From Paraglomus occultum (Eukaryota > Glomeromycota > Glomeromycetes > Paraglomerales > Paraglomeraceae), in the NCBI GenBank assembly GCA_910592205.1, contig CAJVPJ010000502.1, positions 1 to 23,325 of the forward strand: DNA of 23,325 nucleotides, in the 5' to 3' direction. Below the pieces are notes generated by a model. It had not been told where the DNA came from, ran no database searches, and was given only the letters and a program-made list of their open reading frames with translations. Positions 9,008 through 18,833 of the stretch are shown here, in pieces. A program made the translations under genes and the position numbers. Each line of letters opens with the position of its first letter. Position 1 is the first letter of the stretch.

Positions 9008-10039
9008 TATATGTCGACTGATTGATACACAACCCTGATGTTAGAAGACAATGAATAAATGTTATTAGAAAATCGTATTGTATTACAGCAATAGTTTGCT
9101 TGTTAAATAATATCTACCCGTTTAATTTCATGAGCCTATGTCTAATGGATGCTAATACGTTATTATTATTGTTAGCAATTCTTGTGATTTGGGAATAGCA
9201 AGACCTTTTGTTATTATAATTCGTCGGTGATGGGCATTCCCCAACTATACAATAAGTTGTCGCCGATGCGAAAATATTTACCGAAAGATGTTAATAAAAA
9301 TAGATTTTATGTATTAAGTGGACATCTCTTTATTTAAACATATACAAATATCACTTTCAGACACACCATTATCGAGTTATTATACGTATCAGACTCTAAT
9401 ATTCTTCGGCGTATTTAAATGCTATTCTCCAAAGGCTAATTATGATTTACAAATTTAATTTGTTTTTAAACGTAATTATGTGTTGTAACTTCTTTCTCCA
9501 AATACCGTGCTTCGCCTAGGGGGCCAATCAAATTTCGAGCCAATAATTTAACACTGATTACGTAATGGTGGCTTTGCACCGTATCCTAAGCCTTCAGAAC
9601 GAAAGCACAGCCATTTAGCTTCAAAACCAACGCCAAGCGTTTTGATAATTTGGCACAAAAAATGGCACCTTGTCTTAAACTAATTATCTGTTAGTGGTGC
9701 GCCGTTTCGTTTAAGAAAGAAAACGTGATAAGGTAAGCCACTATTCATTTGCATTTGGTCTAACGTAATAAGAGACTTGACCCATTCTGAAAAGGGTCAA
9801 CCCGTTTCGACGTTACCACATAAATTGTGCAATTTATTGGTGCAAGAGCAAAAAAAGAGTGGTTTATAGCTAACTTTGAAAATAGTAATTTGCAAATACC
9901 GTACTTTCTTTTTTTTTTTGCACTTACACGTGTGTCAATCCCGACTATCACTATATCGAGGCCTTGTAAATACATGCATTACAACAACAGAGCCTTTTGA
10001 CCATCAGTTAGTATTCAAACATGTGCAACCGTAAATTGT

Positions 10040-10064
10040 CTCCCACACTCCTATCTCGTGGGAG
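10040..10064. repeat. GC-rich 7-bp hairpin
   Basis: CTCCCAC at 10040-10046 pairs with GTGGGAG at 10058-10064 across an 11-base loop. It stands out in AT-rich surroundings. No adjacent gene explains it. Confidence 0.6.
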
Positions 10065-10171
10065 TTTAGGGAGAGTTGGCTGATGATGCGTAGCGCGATA
10101 TACTTCAACCATAGATGTATATTTTTAAAAGGTAATATAGTATAATACTGTTATTGAATATTTACTTCATA

Positions 10172-10212
10172 TTGTAACAATTTAGAATTAGAAAACTCTT
10201 AAATTGTTACAA
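10172..10212. repeat. Perfect 13-bp inverted repeat
   Basis: TTGTAACAATTTA at 10172-10184 is the exact reverse complement of 10200-10212, with a 15-base spacer. Function unknown. Confidence 0.75.
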
Positions 10213-10937
10213 CTCAAGGTTGTTATAGTAATTGAGATCAGAACTCGGTCGTCGTAGTCCAGACACCAAATTAAGGTAGATATTTATTCAAGAGAAAGAA
10301 AACATTCATTGTGCGTCAAAGGCAATTGTTAGTGAGCAGTAAACTGTCTTACTTTTTGTAAGCAAATGAATGGATTTTTGATAACCCTACGTTTACTTAA
10401 AAGTTATTCGTTTGAACGAACACAAATAATCTATTTCTTAAATATCCTCTGCACTTCCTATTTTGAGCTTCACGTGAGACAAGAATGAAGTTGTTTATTT
10501 TCTCTTAGCCAATAAAGTTTGTGATTAACTTGATTTGTCAATTGTTGTGGGACCCTTGAAACATTGACTGTGCCACGGTTCAAGATAACAATAAGCCACA
10601 ACAATACTATGTGATCGCATCCTTTCCTTAGAACCAAATTTACCCATATTCATTACTACTTGTAGGTTAGTCTATTCAGAAAAGCTGATATCGAATTAGA
10701 AACTGAAAAAAAGAATCGATAAGAACAGATTCGCCCATTATTATTATAGTTGTAGTACTAATTCACGGATATAACTCAAATTGTACATCCCTTTTTTCGA
10801 GATATCAGTTCAAATCAGCAAGACAATAGCTCAATTTACTTTTTCTGGAAATGTCTTGTAATCATGATCTGCGCCACGATGTCGATCAACAGAACGACAA
10901 CTCCAATATCAACAACAATAATAATACTAACCGTATC

Positions 10938-11351
10938 TTAAAATCGTTCTCGGTATGATGACATAAGTCTCGAGATCACCATTTCTTTTGCACCGGAATG
11001 ATGCAATTTAAGGGAACTCGAGCGCGTAGCAACAGTCCTTTTTAGATTATCTATAATGTTTCCTTTATGAGACCGAGCCGACATCCCGTCCCCGTTTAGC
11101 AATGCCGTACTAGTCCACTCATTGATCACACGACCCGCAGATTTTCCAATAATAGATGAACTATGGTACACTACCGGAGGGAGTCTACCGGTGTATTCGA
11201 CAAACTCCGTGCCACAATACAGAAAATCATTTTGCCTCCCAACTTTGGATGCTGTGCTCGCAGAACACAATCTGTGTCCCTTAACAAATAAATAAAATGG
11301 CCTTCTCCGCTTAGCATTTACTTTCTCTTTATCGATTATGTTCTGTGTCAT
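10938..11351 (-). CDS. Hypothetical 137-residue basic protein, divergent from the channel gene
   Basis: An ATG-initiated frame of 137 codons on the minus strand starts only 16 bp from the channel gene's ATG on the other strand. The predicted product is basic (KRRRPF near the N-terminus; many R and K) and serine-rich. It has no membrane segment and no domain I recognise. The DNA here is clearly richer in G+C than the flanks, as expected of coding sequence. However, the same composition could belong to the promoter and 5' leader of the plus-strand gene, and a 16-bp spacing leaves no separate promoter. It may therefore be an antisense shadow. I lean slightly against a real gene. Confidence 0.3.
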   Translation of the reverse strand: MTQNIIDKEKVNAKRRRPFYLFVKGHRLCSASTASKVGRQNDFLYCGTEFVEYTGRLPPVVYHSSSIIGKSAGRVINEWTSTALLNGDGMSARSHKGNIIDNLKRTVATRSSSLKLHHSGAKEMVISRLMSSYRERF

Positions 11352-11367
11352 TTGATTCGTCCGAATA

Positions 11368-14300
11368 ATGGATGTTAATGACAGTGAAATCGATAAATTG
11401 TCTAAACGGGCGACAAACGATACGATTGAGGCAACAATTTCAAACTTATCATCCCCTCGTCAAAGCGAAAGGTCTAGTTTGTCGATTCAGCCAGAATGGT
11501 ATCAACCGAGCGAAACGAGGATTGACATATCTCTGTCATCCTTGCCTACTCCAGAGACGATAGATGCGTGCACGTTTTCACCTGATGGGAATCATCTGGC
11601 GACATATTCAGGAGCAGAGGGAAAGATTACTATTTGGAGCGTAGATGAATTGCAGCAAGGGCATCAGCTACAACCTTCTTGGGTTAGCACTAAAAACACC
11701 ACTCTTATCCCAAGACAATATTTGAAAAAGACGAAAAGTTTTGCTCCGTTGTTTACTTATGAACAGAATATGAGCGATGTCGATTTTGCCTTATCTAATG
11801 GAGGTACATGGCGATACCTATTTATATTTGTTTACGGATAGATATCATCTATTCAATGTTGCGAATATATGTCAATTGAAAATTTGTAACTCTGCTCTAC
11901 ATACAGGTCAATTCGCGGCTCTCAGCACTATTAAACTTCCTCAGCAACCCGAAGATCCGACTCCCTTTGAACTTGTCAATCCTCTTTCCACAAAACCCAA
12001 CAGGTTTTTCACATACGTTGTTAAGACTACTCGTGATCGGCCTGTATTCAGACATTCTTTAATGGGTCTAAAAGGAGCAATTAAATTCAGTTCTGACAGT
12101 AAACAATTCATCTTGGCTGATGTGGAGTATGATTTGTTTCTGGGTGAAGAAGACGGAAACTATCTCTATATATTCTCAACAGCTGATTGGATAATAAAAC
12201 ACAAAGTGGTTATCGATGCCTTTGCAAGTACGTTGCAAGTTGCACCTCATCCGTGGACGCAAATAAAATCAGTAAAGAACTCGTTACTTGAAGAATATTT
12301 TGTATATGTGGAACAAGTAAGTGCGGGAAATTATTCTGGAAATAAGATGGAAAATTAGGTTATAATAAAGGTTATGTCCATTTAAACACTACAATTTTGA
12401 TACGACTTAACCAAACCTTTTTCTCATAGTGGGATACTGCATCTCTCTGGTCGATATCAACAGGTCAACTGATAACTCGTTTTCGGTGCTTACCAGATGA
12501 CACATTTTTAGGGGCAGATGCACAACCAACCATATTTTCTCTTTCTAACAACAGAGAAATGCTTGCCACGTGGACATCGCGAGGAGTATTAACAGTATTC
12601 CTACGAGAAGGAGGTCTTATATTCTCATCTTCGTTAACAAGCGATACAAAAAATTATAAATATACCGACTCTATAAAGAGAAATGTAATATGGCTTGAAG
12701 GAGACGAGCATATAATGACTGTGAATGCAGTGAATACTGATCACAAGATACAGATATGGAACGTCTACACTTGTGATATTGTCCATCAATATGACAACTT
12801 GGGACATATGACAGTATTTCAGCCAGGGGGGACAGGATTATATGTTAGCTATGATGGAAAGGTTCCAATTGTTAACAGAATTGCTTTACCGATGACGGAA
12901 TTAGAAAAAGAACACGCGACAGATAGCATGAAGAAAACAGAAAAAATTATTGGGAGGCATCATTTCTTGGAACAAGGATTTACAAAGGTTATTGCATGTA
13001 ATGGCGACAGGTTATACGAATCAGGTCCGGGATATGAGAGGGACCCCGGGCTACAAAATGACCACCCCATTGTTGAGTTGAGAATAGAACCGTGGAATAT
13101 CTATAATCCTGTTAAATCAGCATTTATACTTGATGATAAAAGTGAACGAGTATTGTTTATTGGTAAACAGACAATCCAGTTATGGACGTTTGGATCAGGT
13201 GCCAAACGTCTGCAGTATGTGTGGTGCAAACCATTGAAAGATATTGAGGGCAAAGTGCCTGTCACCGTGTATGCCACAATAAAAGAAGCAATTTTGAAGA
13301 GAGCGCAAGGTGATAGATTTGTTCTCCAAGTAACTTACGCAATCTCTGGTAAAGATAAACGCAGCTTTTCCAAGTTTGGTATCCAACCTACAAACGAATT
13401 TTCGCTCAGAGAACGCATACAAAGAGTCAAAAAACGTCCACGCAATTTAGAAGCCATCTCTGATAACGAGTCAAGAGAAGAAGAATTATTATTACCGAGC
13501 GAGGAAGAATTTGCCACGTTCAATATTATTACGCACGCATCCTATGTTCTGGGGTTCTTGGATCACATCGAGCGTAAATACTGGATTCAAATCGGTTCTG
13601 GCAACAGCCGTCATCATTTCGAAGAACTTCTTCAAAAGTGTAGCAATATTGTTTACGAGGCCATTCAATCACATACTCATTTATTTAATCAGATAGTGAA
13701 AGGTCAATCACCTTTAGAAGTATTGATCAGATCTGACTGCAAACACACGGATAAGATGATCAAAGCTTTGTTAAAGACGAACAAACATATTCCTCGATTC
13801 CATGATAGCGGTCGTACCAAATCTGCTCTCTCCCGTGCCATATCTTTGGGTAAAACTGAAGTAGTGCATTCTCTGTTGAACTACTATTGCAGGCGAGCAT
13901 CAGAAAATCCAGTGTCATGGACAATTACTGTCGTCCCGGCATATAACAAATTAAGGTTAATGTATCCGGACTTTGCTTTGGAAGTAATGGAAAAGCTCAG
14001 TTATTTGCCATCGACTAAGAATATTGAAAGAAGTAACAGAGAAGAGAATTTTGCATTCTCAAAGGTTGAGGAATTGACACGCGAAGCCGATGACACTTTT
14101 TGGCAGAAATTTAAAACATTTTATTATAAAAGTGAAAGACGGATCGATCATCAGGTAAATTATGACACAAGAGTTATATTTAATATACGTCATACCTGTT
14201 TTGACGAGTAGTCATTAATTATTTGGTTTCAGTGCTTGTACAAATGGTAACAAATTTTGTATTCCATTTTCAAATGAAAGATTGAAAAGGCCAATGATCT

Positions 14301-15937
14301 CATCCGTATTCCACATAAAACTCATCCGGCCCGTGAATGCGTTGTACCCTTACCGGGCTTTACTGTATATCGGCCTCCACCCAAGAAAACTGCTAAAGAA
14401 CTGTCCAGATCTAGGTTTCCCCTCTTACTCAAGTTGGCTGATGGATTTAGATGGCGTAAATTTCGATCTCCGTTTGTTGAAACGGCTCTATCTGGTCGAT
14501 ACGATATATTTGGCGAACCTGCCATGGAGGCTGTCATCAACTTCAAGTGGAGGAAATTTGCTAGGATGCGGATTTTCTTCTTTATTTTTATGTATGTATT
14601 GTACGTTGCGGCATACGCGACTGCTATCACTTTGAATGATCCCACAGATCCGAATTACGTCCTTGCACATGCAACCAAAATCAGAGTTCTCCTGTATTTT
14701 GTATTGGCTTTTGGTACTTTAAACCTCCTCTTAGAGTTGACAAAGATATATGGACAATGGGAACATTATTGGTCTAGCGCGTATAATTACATTAATTTAG
14801 CCTCCACCATATTACCACTCTTGTATACCGGGAAGCTATTGGGCGATTTGTTTATTTATAGGCCGCCGTATGTTGGGGCATCTTTGTTTTTTGTCTACGT
14901 TAATCTTGTAAGTATTAAGTTACATGAATTGTCTCAAACTTGTCAACCGTCTAACATAACGATGTTTTCTTAGATTTTACAATTCCGAGTGTTCAAGTCA
15001 TTTGGAATATCAGTGTTCATAATATTCCAAATATTTCGTAGAGTAATCTGGTTTATTGTTATTATTGGGATAATGGTGCTAGCGTATGCGCACATGTTCC
15101 TTTTATTATTTAAATATCCGGATGTTGTAAACGTGCTAGTTGCTAATTCTACGGCACCAGAAACTTTTGACACTTATCCCATGTCATTAGCTACAGTGTA
15201 CTTTTTTGTGGTAAGTAATGAAGCTCTATTTCTAGTTTCATTTGTGTGACTATGATATATAAATCCTAATTTACTGTGATGATTTTCAATAGACTGGCTC
15301 CTTTAATTCAGCTAACGATGCATTCAGTGACCCCACGATTGCAATTCTAACAATAGTATTTTCGTTCACAACCGCAATCGTATTATTAAATATTTTGATT
15401 GCGCTGATGAGCGACGTCATTGAAGTTACAAAGACGAATGGTAAACGTGCTTGGCTTCAACAAAAAGCGGAGGTAATGCATTCATGACTATAATGGGGTT
15501 TCCAATAATTCAATGCTGATAAGATTAGTCTGGCAAATAATTTGTATAGGTTATAGCTGCGGTGGAAATGTACATGCTTTCACCAAGCCAAAGAAGGCGA
15601 AAAGATTTTTTCCCGAGTCTTATTTATTACCATGCAAGCCCCGATCAGGTGAAAGCATATAAAAAACGACGACAAGAGTTAAAGACAACCCATGATGAAA
15701 TTTACCATACTGATAAGGATGATGTCGATGAGTTTGTTGGCTTTGATGCCTTTCACGTTCCTTCCGACTATGATGAGAGTATCAATGAGGTAAATATCGG
15801 ATGATCATCACTTGCTTTATTCCAACGCTTCACTCTATTAATTCTTTTCTGGCTTACAGATTAACCATTCAACAAAACCTTCAATATGGTCTTCAAAGAA
15901 GAGTTTGCCTAGCGATGCAGGATCAATAGTCTCATAA
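11368..15937 (+). CDS. WD40-ankyrin-TRP-like ion channel fusion protein, eight exons
   Basis: Exons: 11368-11803, 11907-12316, 12430-14154, 14281-14907, 14974-15210, 15293-15472, 15550-15789, 15860-15937; about 1310 residues. All introns are GT-AG (66-126 bp). A WD40-type propeller spans about residues 60-530 (FSPDGNHLATYS...ITIWSVD near 70-95; KIQIWNVYTCD; TIQLWTFGSG). Ankyrin-like helices follow at about 705-790 (SPLEVLIRSDCKHTDKMI, ALSRAISLGKTEVVHSLLNY). A six-helix channel lies at about 946-1188: S1 951-973, S2 991-1012, S3 1026-1048, S4 1054-1075, S5 1089-1112, a pore loop with filter-like VTGSF near 1145-1149, and S6 1160-1188. S4 has few basic residues, so voltage sensing is unlikely. 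A charged tail follows. By the fold it should be a membrane cation (probably calcium-permeable) channel with large cytosolic sensor domains; ion selectivity is inferred. The exon 3/4 junction is uncertain: the acceptor could be after 14280 or 14289. Confidence 0.87.
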
Positions 15938-16473
15938 TTGTAGGTCACAAAATAACAAATATCATTTAGGTCTTTGATTTTGTTATTGTATTAAAAAACA
16001 AAACCAAAACTATATAATAATTTCTGTAATATTTACCAATTCAACTAATAAATTATATAGAACGAGTAATGTGTCAATGTATTCAAATGTTTCTTTGTCC
16101 GAAATATCGCGCCAAAAGATAATGATTTGCTCACTTAATCGTACGACCATTCGAATCGAGAAAAACCGTGTGTGCAGCTTTTACAATAATTACAGTTGAC
16201 CACGCTTTCAAATATATATTAATGTCGTCAAATGCTATTGTTATATTGTCTTTAAACTCATTCGTTTTGAGATCGTATTGTTTAGTGGCTTTGCAGCAAG
16301 TGAACATTTGCATATTCCATGCAGACAATGAATAACGGTGGAAGCCTATTCAAGGAGTAAAATGTGATTAAAAAGCCCCTCTAAAGATGCCATAAGTGTG
16401 GATTACAGGCCGGCTGTGCTTAGATCAATTTAATATATTAAATGGTGACAAGATACTATTCGCTCGATTTAAT
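15938..16473. other. Convergent intergenic region
   Basis: The 536 bp between the 3' ends of the channel gene (plus) and ALG13 (minus) should hold both 3' untranslated regions. A 65-codon minus-strand frame at 16131-16328 has no recognisable features. Confidence 0.7.
16047..16052 (+). promoter_or_regulatory. Probable polyadenylation signal AATAAA of the channel gene
   Basis: AATAAA occurs 110 bases after the predicted stop at 15937. Position is typical, but the hexamer is common in AT-rich DNA. Confidence 0.35.
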
Positions 16474-17122
16474 TTAGTTCAAACCCAATTCCCTATCTAA
16501 GATGCGTGCAAACGCTAACTCGTCATGTCGTGGAAAAGGCTTTAACGTTTCATAACTTCTTGATTTCAGAGTTTCAAGTAAATGACTGAAGAAATAAACG
16601 ACGAATAGTTAATTAAGTTTGTTATGATAGGTTCATGTAGTATACTTCTTCCATACTACCTGACTGATGTGCAAATGAGGTATTTCTGTTGATGTAGCTC
16701 AAGAGCAAGTTCAACTTGATGATTATCCATGAGTAAATCGTTGATTACAACTATTAAGGGTTTCTTTAATCTAAGAGACTCTAAGATAGATCCGGCGCCT
16801 AAAACAACTCTTAATAAGTAGTCTTGTATATCGAATAGCACTCTCCTTCCACATTAAATTTCTTGCTTTTACCAGCATGACTGATGATAAGATCTGCTCT
16901 TTCATAGTCTTCTTGCAATGATGGCTTATAGTCATACGATTCTAATCTTACGTTGCTTGATTCTGGAAGTTGTAAATTCATAGTATGACTGCCATGCTGT
17001 ACTATGATATTATGATAATATAAAGATGACGCTAACTGAAGAAATGGTTGAGATATGATAAGAGCGGTAAGAGAATGGAAGCCGGTAGAACCGACAGTGA
17101 CGAAGATACTTTTACCAGACAT
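16474..17122 (-). CDS. ALG13: UDP-GlcNAc transferase subunit ALG13, three exons
   Basis: Exons on the minus strand: 17122-16873, 16798-16660, 16585-16474; 166 residues. Both introns are 74 bp, GT-AG. Alg13 is the cytosolic catalytic half of the enzyme that adds the second GlcNAc to dolichyl-PP-GlcNAc at the ER; it is recruited by the membrane protein Alg14, which is not in this window. Evidence: N-terminal FVTVGSTGF (residues 6-14), [20 protein letters not shown], then the spliced GAGSILESL at 84-92, [10 protein letters not shown] and [10 protein letters not shown], the GT28 donor-binding region. Splicing restores ISHAGAGS exactly across intron 1, which supports the boundaries. The ATG at 17122 is chosen because the frame upstream has only a TTG. 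Yeast Alg13 is about 200 residues, so this copy is short, though it ends with the expected [12 protein letters not shown] helix. It is convergent with the channel gene. Confidence 0.94.
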
Positions 17123-17929
17123 TGCATCACTGGAGGCCAAAAGCAGATCTACCTAAATATCTTTCGATAAGGCAAAAAGCAGGTCACACCCTGTTACCGA
17201 TAAGATGAAGGAATAAAATCTGTAAGATACACCGTTCGACGCCGGCGAGAAAGTAAGACTTTCTTCTTTAACTGATTACATGGTCTTGTGGTGGTCTTGT
17301 TATACTTGATACGTTTCATCTCTACCAGCTCATAGTAATAGCGAAGTCAACAAAACAGAACCATCATGAGGTTTTTGTTAACGAATTGTTGTATCCCAAA
17401 ATTATTCTCAACCAGAAATTCGTCAAGAAACTTTTGGTTTGAGTAGTGTAGTGCAATATGTTTGTGGGTTTTATACCGGACTCTTAATTAAATTCGTTAT
17501 AATAGCGGCCTTAATACGTTCAATTTAAAATTTCCCTCCAGTAACAATTTCTTTCTTAATTTCCTAAATTCAGCAAAACTCTTACACGTAAAATCCTGAA
17601 GCCGCGTTAAACATTCGAGCGCTTCACGATCAGACATCTTCCAAAACTAAGTCCTTCACTTTCCTCCTCCGCGCTTGTAGTCCCGTCTCTATTGTTAATC
17701 AAATTTTCTTATCTCACAAATATATGAGATTGCTATATTTTTTATATAGTTGTAGGTCAAACATGTATAAACCGGTCTCGGTTCACGAATTTTCATTAAT
17801 TACGTGGGGTTCAAAAAGACATAGAATTTGTATTTACGGTATTCAACTGTATCATTCCTTCAAAGTAATCCTTTAGCCTCTATACAACAATAGTCTCAGC
17901 CTTCTCTGAAAGCCCCTTCTTGTGGTATG

Positions 17930-18295
17930 TTATTGATTATCAATTTTGTAGCTCTTTGAATCTTTACACCAAGCTCTTTTTTTTGAAAATGGAAAATTGT
18001 CGCACAGATACACAGTCAGATTAGAACCATAAAAATGACAATATGCGTTCTTCCCAAAAACACTTAGTGATAAATTTGACTTGTGTGATGTCGCATTGTA
18101 GACATCTGAGGGAACCAATTTAGCATATGTACTAACACTAATGTTAGGAGTTTTGTCCTTTTCATGTTCATTCTCACTCTTATTTATTATTTGCTCGACT
18201 CTTCCTTGGTGATACAACTGTAGATGTTGGCAGTTAAGATGACATGACTTTCTGAATGTTTTGAATGCTACTATATGCGGAATTTCAATGAAGGA
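17930..18295 (-). other. Unrecognised open frame without ATG, possible exon or gene relic
   Basis: The minus strand is open for 121 codons, unusual in such AT-rich DNA, but has no ATG at all; the first plausible alternative start is TTG at 18217. The translation contains a Cys/His group (SCHLNCQHLQLYHQ), an acidic/basic stretch (KSENEHEKDK), and an aromatic and cysteine-rich end (NAYCHFYGSNLTVYLCDNF). An acceptor-like CAG lies inside the first part, so it could be an internal exon or a relic of a zinc-binding protein. I do not recognise the family. Confidence 0.25.
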
Positions 18296-18815
18296 TCAAT
18301 CTATTGCCTGGCTCTGAATGTTTCAATGCAGCAGGAAATACGTTTGAATAGCGTTTTATTCCTTGGCTGTTTTACATTTTGCCGCACACAAAGATAGAAT
18401 ATCTTTTGTTTTCACGAGTAAAACTTTCCGTAATTGTTAATGGGCAATTTTCTTCTTCGACAGCCATCGATTAAAATGGGTCAAAACGTTTATCATTAAT
18501 TGAGGGTGGCTTTAATATAATTGAATCACGATGGAACAATATCTATAGGATGGTTAAAAATGACTAATAGGCTTACTATTAGAGATAGTCAACTAACATT
18601 CACCATGATCTCTAATGTCTTTTCAAATGATAGACATTCGGTCAGGGGAATCTCTAGCTTTCAGCATATATTCAATTAGTTATGAACGTTTATCGATGAA
18701 ATTCCAGACAGTTCTTAATTATACTAATACAACTTACTTATGACTACTACAACAACGATACCGAGGAAAGGTTTATGCATGTACAAAATATTTTGATTTG
18801 ATTATCGGAATATTG

Positions 18816-18833
18816 TCATTTATCGATAAATGA
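18816..18833. repeat. Perfect 18-bp palindrome
   Basis: TCATTTATCGATAAATGA is self-complementary over all 18 bases. A partial match (TTTATCGATGAAA) occurs about 130 bp upstream near 18690. It could be a dimeric regulator site or a cruciform, but no function can be assigned. Confidence 0.8.

Larger units (their letters stand above)
9008..10937. other. AT-rich intergenic stretch, no gene recognised
   Basis: Only short unremarkable frames, such as a 71-codon minus-strand frame at 9760-9975. It holds two small hairpins: a 7-bp stem at 10040-10064 and a perfect 13-bp inverted repeat at 10172-10212. A patch around 9490-9740 is visibly less AT-rich than its surroundings but has no readable domain. 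Confidence 0.65.

Noticed and set aside
11777-11906. Open sequence preceding exon 2 of the channel gene, with an ATG at 11777
   Set aside because: Splicing 11804-11906 out joins SNGG to QFAALS in frame as expected; the upstream piece is intron plus out-of-frame exon 1 sequence.
15790-15804. Stop at 15802-15804 as the real end of the channel gene
   Set aside because: A good donor at 15790 and acceptor at 15859 give a longer in-frame end. The early stop remains possible as an intron-retained form.
17123-17140. Six extra N-terminal residues on ALG13
   Set aside because: They would require a TTG start; the ATG at 17122 places FVTVGS at the usual distance from the N-terminus.
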